Origin: Leptodesmis sichuanensis A121
GTDB lineage: Bacteria > Cyanobacteriota > Cyanobacteriia > Leptolyngbyales > Leptolyngbyaceae
Reading direction: 5' to 3'
NCBI RefSeq assembly: GCF_021379005.1
Contig: NZ_CP075171.1
Coordinates: forward strand, 1,178,001-1,242,000
DNA length: 64,000 nucleotides
Of the stretch, positions 57,893 to 64,000 are shown in pieces. The notes under the pieces are model-generated. The model was not told where the DNA came from. It made no database searches and saw only the letters and a program-made list of their open reading frames with translations. A program made the position numbers and the translations under genes. The stretch's first letter is position 1, and each line of letters begins with the position of its first letter.

Positions 57893-58816
57893 ATGGCGTT
57901 AGAGCAAGCGAATCGCAATACAGATACCAGTGGCAATTCTAATGCTGTCGTTTTTGCCCGCCATGAAACGTTTCATCCCCGCTTTGGTTGGCTGAAGAAA
58001 GGGTTCGATCGGGCCTCTACCGATTCAGAGATTTTCTTAAGAGAGGATGCCCCGGTTCGGCTCGGTGTGGGAAAGAACATGGTGCGATCGATTCGGTACT
58101 GGTGTGCTGCCTTCAAGTTGCTGAAAGATGATCAGCCGACCGAATTTGGTCTGCAACTGTTGGGGCAGGACGGTTGGGATCCTTATCTGGAAGACCCTGC
58201 CTCTCTCTGGCTGCTGCACTGGAAATTGCTGGAAGCGCCCAACCTGGCGACCGCCTGGAATGTTGCCTTCAACGATTTTCGCCCGATCGAGTTTACGACT
58301 GAAGCGTTGTTCTACCAGCTTTGTGAGTACCGCGATCGAGTTGCGCCACGGATTTCGGACTCCTCCCTCAAAAAAGACGTAAGTTGCCTGTTGCGGATGT
58401 ATGTCGCACAGCCTAGTGGTAAAGCTCAAGTCAGCGAAGATTCCCTGGATTGCCCCTTTACGGAACTGGGGTTGATTCACACCGCAGGGGACTCGCGGCA
58501 CTATCTATTTCGCGTTGGACAGAAACCCAACTTGCCGCCAGAAGTTGTCGTCTACACCTGCTTACAGCACCATGCTCGAACGGGTAGCCCTGCTAAAACG
58601 ATGCCCATTGCCAATTTGCTCTACGACCCTGGTAGCCCAGGACTCGTGTTTAAGCTGACTGAGAGCGCCATCTGTAACGCGATCGAGGTGATGGCTCGAC
58701 AATGGGAGCAAATTCGACTGTCTGATGCTGCAGGAAAGCTGCAATTTTCCTTTGCAGGAGAGCCGTTTGTCCTGTCAGAGGCTATCTTAGACGGGTACTA
58801 TCGAGCGGGGAGGTGA
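57893..58816 (+). CDS. DUF4007 family protein (SspB-like)
   Basis: I took the ATG at 57893 (MALEQANRNTDTSGN); the longer frame starts with a TTG at 57878. The 307-residue protein has the DUF4007 signature: FARHETFHPRFGWLKKGFD and VRLGVGKNMVRSIRYWCAAF. From family knowledge, DUF4007 proteins occur in phosphorothioation modification loci, and SspB of the SspABCD system (single-strand modification with nicking) is, as I recall, of this family. The stop overlaps the next start (GTGA), so it is translationally coupled to the ATPase. The assignment to SspB is probable, not proven. Confidence 0.82.
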   Translation: MALEQANRNTDTSGNSNAVVFARHETFHPRFGWLKKGFDRASTDSEIFLREDAPVRLGVGKNMVRSIRYWCAAFKLLKDDQPTEFGLQLLGQDGWDPYLEDPASLWLLHWKLLEAPNLATAWNVAFNDFRPIEFTTEALFYQLCEYRDRVAPRISDSSLKKDVSCLLRMYVAQPSGKAQVSEDSLDCPFTELGLIHTAGDSRHYLFRVGQKPNLPPEVVVYTCLQHHARTGSPAKTMPIANLLYDPGSPGLVFKLTESAICNAIEVMARQWEQIRLSDAAGKLQFSFAGEPFVLSEAILDGYYRAGR

Positions 58817-61800
58817 GCGAAATGACCAATCAGGCTCTATCGACCTATTTTGAGCTACACCGCCGCTACTACCGATCCGTCAATTTAGAGAGAGACTTAG
58901 ATAAGTCGGATGCAGTGCAGGGCTATGTTCCGACGGAGCGATCGGCGATCGCATTGCGGCGAATTTTGTCTGCCATTGGCGATCCGAATGCTCACCGCGC
59001 CTGGACGCTTACCGGGGTCTATGGCACCGGAAAGTCCGCCTTTGCCCACTATCTCGCGGCATTGTGTGCCCCAGAAGAAAGTCCGGTTGCTGAGGCAGCT
59101 TGGGCGATCGCTGAATCGGTTTTTCCGGCCAATAGCCCCGAAATGGAAGCGATCAGATGCATTCCTGAAGCAGGGTTAGTGAGAGCCATCGCCACCGCTC
59201 AACGAGAACCGCTGAGTTGGACGGTGGTACGCGCCCTGTCCTACGGCTTTGATCGATTTTGGAAAAAAAGGCGGAAGCCAGATTTCTGGATGGATTTGAA
59301 TGAGTGGCGCTTCCAGGCGGAGGAGGGCAACTGCCAGATTACCGACCAACAAGTGCTGAAATTGCTGCGGGCGATCGTCCAGACGGTTGAAACAGATGTG
59401 CTGCTCATTATTGATGAGTTGGGCAAGAATCTGGAATATGCGGCGCATCATCAGGGAATTCAAGATCTATACCTGCTGCAACAAATTGCTGAATTAGAGC
59501 TAGAGGGCGATTACCAAGTTCACTTGGTGGGGATTCTGCATCAGTCCTTTGCCGGGTATGGCGATCGCCTCTCAACCGTCGAGCAAAGCGAATGGACAAA
59601 GATTCACGGACGATTCGCGGACATTGTTCTCACTGAATCGCCCAGTCAGATGACTCGCTTAATTGGGCAAGCGATCGTTCGCTCCAGTCAAATTCGACCC
59701 AGCATTCACCTGCAGGCCGAACGCTGGTTTGAGGCGTTAAAAGAGGTACTCTCGGAATACGAAATTTCGGCAAAGGTGCTGGCGGATGCCTATCCCCTGC
59801 ACCCCCTGACGGCTCTGGTGCTGCCCATGCTCTGTGTGCGTTACGCCCAGAACGATCGCTCTTTATTTACCTTTCTCACCAGCGACGAGCCTTACGCCTT
59901 GCCGCAGTTTCTTAAATCTACTGCCATTCAGGGAGATCACATCCCCACCCTGAAGCTGTACCAGCTTTATGACTACTTTGTGGATGCCGTCACCGGATTG
60001 GCATCGCGACTTAACTTACAACGTTGGGCGGAAGTACAGGGGTTGATTCAGGATGCCAGAGACCAGAGCCAGGATGTGCTCAAAGTCCTGAAAACCATTG
60101 GAATTCTCAACCTGGTCACCTCAACTGGAAAGTTTCGGGCTACTCCTGAATTAGTAGCACTGGCATTGTGCGACACCCCCACCGATGAAAAGGGCCGTCA
60201 GCACTGGCAGAAGACGATCCAATACCTGAAGCAGAAAAAATTAATCACCCACCGCAGCGCTCAAGACGAACTGCGAATCTGGCAAGGCTCTGATTTCGAT
60301 GTGGAAGCCGCCATTCAAGGGCAAATCGAGCGAGCCTACAATCCCTTAGCCGATTTGTTGACCACCACCTATCCGCTAAAACCGCTGGTTGCTCAACGCC
60401 ACTACACCACGACGGGTAATCTCCGCTATTTTGAGCAGCGGTATGTGGATAGTCGGGTTGACCTGAAGGCGTTAACTGGTGCTAATTCAGGGAGTGATGG
60501 TTTGATTGCTTACTGGTTAGATACTGCGTCACCTGAATCAGTTCCAGCACGTACTGCGGATGGCAAACCACTGATTGTGATTACAGTTGCTAATCTTGAA
60601 CTTTTGCGAATGCGGAGTGAAGATTTTTGGGCACTGAAGCAGATCTGGAAAGATGCCCCTGAGTTGCAAACGGATGGCGTGGCAAAGCGAGAGGTAAGAC
60701 AACGCCTGGTCGAAGCAGAGCAACTCCTGAATGAAACCGTCGCTCTAGCATTCAACTGGTCTGCACAAAAAAATACCTGCTGGATTGATGGGCAACTTAC
60801 TGCCATTGAGTCTTTCAGGAGCTTTCAATCTACGCTTTCAGACTTGTGCGATCGCACCTACTGCCAGGGCTTAGTACTCGACAATGAACTGATCAATCGC
60901 CGTGAACTGACCTCCCAGGGGGCAAAGGCGCGGCGCGAACTGATTGAGGCCATGCTCAAACACGCTGACAAGCCACGCCTGGGGTTAGCAGGCTATGGGC
61001 CGGAAGTCGCCATGTATGGTTCGGTGCTGGAAGCTACGGGCATTCATCGTCAGGAAAAGGGGGAATGGGGCTTTTATCCAGCGATCGCTGATTCAGGCGT
61101 GGCAATTGTGTGGCAGGCGATCGCCCAGTTTTGCCTGGAAGCCACTGACAAGCCGCGATCGCTGGATCATCTCTATGACCAACTTGCGATGCCTCCTTAT
61201 GGAGTGAAGTCAGGAGTAATACCGCTGTTATTAGCTGCCGTGTTGCTACATTATGTCGATCAAGTTTCGATTTATAAAGATGGTACGTTTATCCCGGTGC
61301 TGGGGGCAGAACATTTTGAGCTACTGGTCAAAGATCCAGCCCGCTTTGCTGTCAAACATATTGCTGTCGTGGGGGTGCGATCGCAGGTGTTCCGGGAACT
61401 GGAGGCAATCCTCAGAAGCAGTCCCGCGAAGGGGCAACCGGGCACCCGTAATCGCACGATTTTGTCAGTTGTGAAACCATTGGTGCAGTTTGTCCGCAAG
61501 CTTCCTGCGTATACGGTGAAATCGAAGCGGCTCAGTGCCAATGCTCAAGCGGTCATTCAAACACTGCGGCAAACCCAGGAGCCGGATGAATTACTGTTTG
61601 CGGATCTGCCCAGAGCGCTGGGTTTAGACCCAATTCGGATTGACCCGGAACATGAAACGGCGACGGATTCAGCAACAGCGCGACGGTTTCGGGAACAGTT
61701 GGTGCAGATCCTGCGGGAAATTCATCATGCCTACGATGCCTTGCTGCAAGACTGTGAAGCGATGCTGTACAACGCCTTTGGGCTAAGGAGCGATCGCGAT

Positions 61801-62337
61801 CAACTCCGATTGGATTTGCAGTTTCGGGCAAAGTACTTGCTGGGGAACTGTCTGGAGACCAACCTGAATCGATTTGTGCGGGCGGCAGCAGATGAAACTG
61901 TCAGCGATCGCATTTGGTTAGAGTCGCTGCTGATGATTGTGGCCGATAAACCCGCAGAAGCCTGGACGGATCAGGATGTCACAGCCTTTGAGTTAAATTT
62001 GAGTGACCTGGCGCGACGGTTCAAAAATTTGGAAGTGCTGCAAAAAGATGTCGCTGCCCAGAGTCGAAGTGGCTTTGAGGCGCGACGGTTGACGGTGACT
62101 CGACCAGATGGCAGCGAAATTCACCGCATGGTCTGGATGGATCAGGAACAGCAGCAACGTCTCGATCCGCTAATTGAACGAGTTCTGGCAGAATGTCCTG
62201 ACCCCCAATTACGCCAAGCTTTTCTAACCCTTCTCAGCGATCGCGTGCTGGCAGAAACCTCGCAGCCTCCGCTGCCAATCAACCAACCATCAGACAAGCC
62301 ATCCAAAATCCAAAATCCAAAATCCAAAATGGCCTAA
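58813..62337 (+). CDS. Large P-loop ATPase of the phosphorothioation-type operon (SspC-like)
   Basis: This protein has 1174 residues and starts with GTG overlapping the DUF4007 stop. Walker A is GVYGTGKS at 68-75 and Walker B is VLLIIDEL at about 196-203, followed by a sensor-like LVGILHQSF. The remaining 900 residues are mainly helical with no motif I can name. In Ssp loci a large ATPase follows SspB, and coupling here supports that role; BREX-type BrxC/PglY ATPases are an alternative, but no PglX or PglZ gene is in view. The last residues (PSKIQNPKSKMA) are made from an aatccaaaat intergenic repeat, so the C-terminus has been extended. Confidence 0.8.
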   Translation: MSEMTNQALSTYFELHRRYYRSVNLERDLDKSDAVQGYVPTERSAIALRRILSAIGDPNAHRAWTLTGVYGTGKSAFAHYLAALCAPEESPVAEAAWAIAESVFPANSPEMEAIRCIPEAGLVRAIATAQREPLSWTVVRALSYGFDRFWKKRRKPDFWMDLNEWRFQAEEGNCQITDQQVLKLLRAIVQTVETDVLLIIDELGKNLEYAAHHQGIQDLYLLQQIAELELEGDYQVHLVGILHQSFAGYGDRLSTVEQSEWTKIHGRFADIVLTESPSQMTRLIGQAIVRSSQIRPSIHLQAERWFEALKEVLSEYEISAKVLADAYPLHPLTALVLPMLCVRYAQNDRSLFTFLTSDEPYALPQFLKSTAIQGDHIPTLKLYQLYDYFVDAVTGLASRLNLQRWAEVQGLIQDARDQSQDVLKVLKTIGILNLVTSTGKFRATPELVALALCDTPTDEKGRQHWQKTIQYLKQKKLITHRSAQDELRIWQGSDFDVEAAIQGQIERAYNPLADLLTTTYPLKPLVAQRHYTTTGNLRYFEQRYVDSRVDLKALTGANSGSDGLIAYWLDTASPESVPARTADGKPLIVITVANLELLRMRSEDFWALKQIWKDAPELQTDGVAKREVRQRLVEAEQLLNETVALAFNWSAQKNTCWIDGQLTAIESFRSFQSTLSDLCDRTYCQGLVLDNELINRRELTSQGAKARRELIEAMLKHADKPRLGLAGYGPEVAMYGSVLEATGIHRQEKGEWGFYPAIADSGVAIVWQAIAQFCLEATDKPRSLDHLYDQLAMPPYGVKSGVIPLLLAAVLLHYVDQVSIYKDGTFIPVLGAEHFELLVKDPARFAVKHIAVVGVRSQVFRELEAILRSSPAKGQPGTRNRTILSVVKPLVQFVRKLPAYTVKSKRLSANAQAVIQTLRQTQEPDELLFADLPRALGLDPIRIDPEHETATDSATARRFREQLVQILREIHHAYDALLQDCEAMLYNAFGLRSDRDQLRLDLQFRAKYLLGNCLETNLNRFVRAAADETVSDRIWLESLLMIVADKPAEAWTDQDVTAFELNLSDLARRFKNLEVLQKDVAAQSRSGFEARRLTVTRPDGSEIHRMVWMDQEQQQRLDPLIERVLAECPDPQLRQAFLTLLSDRVLAETSQPPLPINQPSDKPSKIQNPKSKMA

Positions 62338-62381
62338 CCTTGCCGATAATAGAGAGGCAATCAAGCAGACGCAAACGATCT

Positions 62382-63026
62382 ATGCTCTTGGAGTTAAGAC
62401 GGTTAGAGGTTCCGCCAGGGCAACGGTTGTTGTTGCGGGATGTCACCTGGCAAGAATTTGAAACGATTCTGGACGAACTGGGGGAGCATCGCGGCGCACG
62501 TCTCGCCTATGACCAGGGCACATTGGAGATGATGATGCCGTTGCCAGAACATGAAGACGATAAGGAGATCATTGGCGATTTAATCAAAGCCCTGCTGGAA
62601 GAACTGGATATGGAATTTAGAAGCCTGGGTTCTACCACGTTTAAGAAGGCGCAGACTCAGGGTTTAGAGCCTGATCAATGTTTTTACATTCAACATGAAG
62701 CGGTCATTCGCGGCAAACGACGGATTGATTTAGCGATTGATCCACCTCCAGACCTGGCGATCGAAATTGACGTTACCTCTCGCACCCACCCCAGTATTTA
62801 TGCCGCACTCGGAGTCCCCGAACTCTGGCAATTCGATCGCGGTACGTTGCAAATCAACATCCTCCGGGGCGATCGCTATGAACTGGTCGCTGAAAGTCCC
62901 AATTTTCCAGGATTGCCGTTGGCGGAGGTGCTACCCCACTATCTGGCGGAAAGTAAAACGATTGGGCGGAATCGCACCGTCAGAGCCTTTCGCCAGTGGG
63001 TCAGGGCACAGGGGGAAAGGGGCTGA
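62382..63026 (+). CDS. Uma2 family protein inside the operon
   Basis: I chose the ATG at 62382 (MLLELRRLEVPPGQRLLLRDV), 214 residues. It is the same subgroup as 34464-35099: RLAYDQGTLEMMMPL, MEFRSLGSTTFKKA, GLEPDQCFYIQHEAVIRG, PPPDLAIEIDVTS and VPELWQFDRG. It lies 44 bp after the ATPase gene and 52 bp before the PAPS-reductase-like gene, all on one strand. It may be a passenger or a nuclease recruited by the system. Confidence 0.9.
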   Translation: MLLELRRLEVPPGQRLLLRDVTWQEFETILDELGEHRGARLAYDQGTLEMMMPLPEHEDDKEIIGDLIKALLEELDMEFRSLGSTTFKKAQTQGLEPDQCFYIQHEAVIRGKRRIDLAIDPPPDLAIEIDVTSRTHPSIYAALGVPELWQFDRGTLQINILRGDRYELVAESPNFPGLPLAEVLPHYLAESKTIGRNRTVRAFRQWVRAQGERG

Positions 63027-63078
63027 GCGAGAGCCGGGAGTTTACCGTAATGAATGAATTTGTATCAATATAACCAGT

Positions 63079-63891
63079 ATGGAAAACACTAATACCAACA
63101 AACAACCACGACATATTTTAGGGCTGTCAGGGGGCAAAGACAGTACCGCCCTGGCAATTCTGCTGCATCAGGAAGTGCCGCAGATGGAATATTTCTTTTG
63201 TGACACCCACCGGGAACTGCCAGAAACCTACGAGTATCTGGAGCGAATTAAAGCACGCCTGGGCATCCAGATTCACTATTTGAGTGCAGAGCGAGGGTTC
63301 GATCACTGGTTAGACATCTATGGGGGGGCACTCCCTTCACCCCAGATGCGATGGTGTACGAAGCAGCTTAAAATCAAGCCCCTGGAAGCCTTTATCGGTG
63401 ACGACGCAGCGATTAGTTATGTTGGGATTCGAGCCGATGAGCATCGAGATGGCTATATTTCTACCAGGCCCAATATCAAAGCAGTGTACCCGTTTAAGGA
63501 GCGGGGGCTGGTGAAAGCAGATATTTTGCGACTGCTGGAAGAAAGCGGCATTGGGTTGCCCAAATACTACGAGTGGCGATCGCGCTCTGGTTGCTATTTT
63601 TGCTTCTTTCAGCGTAAGTATGAATGGGTGATGTTACAGGAAACCCACCCCGACCTGTTTGCCAGAGCCGTAGACTATGAAAGCCAGCACAAAGATGGCA
63701 GAACCTACACCTGGACGCAGGGCGAAACGTTGCTGGAGTTGCTAGAGCGGAAAGACCAGATCATTGCCGACCACCAGAAGGCTATGGCACGAGAGGCACA
63801 GCGCCAGCCCGATCGCCCCCTGGTGGAGAGCCTGGAAGCTATCCTGGATGAGGAGGACGACACCCTGCCCTGTTTGGCGTGTCATTTATAA
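63079..63891 (+). CDS. PAPS-reductase-like ATP pyrophosphatase (DndC/SspD-like)
   Basis: This protein has 270 residues. The PP-loop SGGKDS (17-22) marks ATP-pyrophosphatase chemistry, adenylating a substrate for sulfur transfer. FFCDTHRELPETYEYL, MRWCTKQLKIKPLE and YVGIRADEHRDGY follow as in DndC/SspD proteins. Cysteines in SGCYFCFFQRKYEW, with the one in RWCTKQLK, could bind an Fe-S cluster; a further C-x-x-C (LPCLACHL) ends the protein. Expected role: activating DNA for phosphorothioation with sulfur from a cysteine desulfurase, not encoded in the window. It is shorter than classical DndC, in line with SspD. Confidence 0.82.
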   Translation: MENTNTNKQPRHILGLSGGKDSTALAILLHQEVPQMEYFFCDTHRELPETYEYLERIKARLGIQIHYLSAERGFDHWLDIYGGALPSPQMRWCTKQLKIKPLEAFIGDDAAISYVGIRADEHRDGYISTRPNIKAVYPFKERGLVKADILRLLEESGIGLPKYYEWRSRSGCYFCFFQRKYEWVMLQETHPDLFARAVDYESQHKDGRTYTWTQGETLLELLERKDQIIADHQKAMAREAQRQPDRPLVESLEAILDEEDDTLPCLACHL

Positions 63892-63941
63892 GCTGAACTT
63901 AAGATATTTGATATGCTCCGAGATCCTATTCAGGAGGCTTG

Positions 63942-64000
63942 ATGATCACTACCGCCATCCAACCCACTCAAACCCCTCAACCTGTACGATTCACGGTGCA
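63942..64000 (+). CDS. Start of a further gene, cut by window end
   Basis: An ATG at 63942 has an AGGAGG ribosome-binding site eight bases upstream and reads MITTAIQPTQTPQPVRFTV. It is open to the edge. The N-terminus is too short to identify; Uma2 proteins often begin in a similar way, which is only a guess. It is 50 bp after the PAPS-reductase-like gene and probably in the same transcript. Confidence 0.6.
   Translation, partial: MITTAIQPTQTPQPVRFTV

Noticed and set aside
58813-62337. BREX-type ATPase (BrxC/PglY) identity for the large ATPase
   Set aside because: Size and P-loop would fit, but no PglX, PglZ or BrxA/B genes are in view and the coupled DUF4007 gene points to a phosphorothioation-type system; kept only as an alternative.
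63079-63891. Assimilatory PAPS reductase (CysH)
   Set aside because: The PP-loop is shared, but the C-terminal Cys pattern, the DndC/SspD-like blocks and the operon context favour the DNA-modification relative.

Overview
The window looks like a chromosomal segment of a filamentous cyanobacterium (Leptolyngbya- or Oscillatoria-like; I cannot resolve the genus). The evidence is very frequent HIP1-type GCGATCGC palindromes, several Uma2-family nucleases, long PAS/GAF sensor kinases, small families conserved in cyanobacteria (DUF4168, DUF4230), MltA, and dispersed short-repeat DNA typical of these genomes. I saw no rRNA or tRNA gene and no CRISPR array.

Region 1 (1-7.8 kb) is a mosaic of decay. 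An IS1-like transposase cut by the window edge abuts a 5'-truncated DUF1254/DUF1214 gene. A second, broken DUF1254 gene follows, then a Uma2 gene, a SulP anion transporter, a hemerythrin-domain protein, the frameshifted tail of a CrtO-like oxidoreductase, a saccharopine-dehydrogenase-like enzyme and a scrap of IS256-type transposase.

Region 2 (7.8-17.3 kb) has pgk, a universal stress protein and a signalling operon read leftwards: PAS kinase, response regulator, hybrid kinase, then a decayed kinase paralog. A NACHT-NTPase remnant and a Uma2 gene lie upstream.

Region 3 (17.6-46 kb) is mostly core genome: a DUF4168 protein, a secreted alpha/beta hydrolase, the unit TIR-like protein / small conserved protein / mltA / Na+/H+ antiporter, ligA, an ethylene-binding-domain kinase, mtnP, a phosphotransacetylase-like protein, cysK, a Uma2 gene, an oligopeptide-type ABC permease, a DUF4230 protein, a phosphohexomutase, a PD-(D/E)XK protein and a 5.9-kb alpha-2-macroglobulin-like lipoprotein gene. 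A 73-bp leader with about 82% identity lies just upstream of two separate sensor kinases.

Region 4 (46-64 kb) is an accessory, defence-type island. It has three IS elements (IS4-, IS256- and IS66-type), a ParDE module killed by an IS256 insertion plus a toxin frameshift, a VapC/Phd pair, a dynamin-like GTPase without its G3 motif, and a nuclease translationally coupled to a phosphorothioation-associated putative methyltransferase. At the right edge is an operon of DUF4007 protein, large P-loop ATPase, Uma2 and PAPS-reductase-like protein, resembling an SspBCD phosphorothioation system and continuing past the window.

A cross-cutting theme is that intergenic repeat DNA has entered proteins in frame: LigA, the macroglobulin, a kinase and several C-terminal tails.
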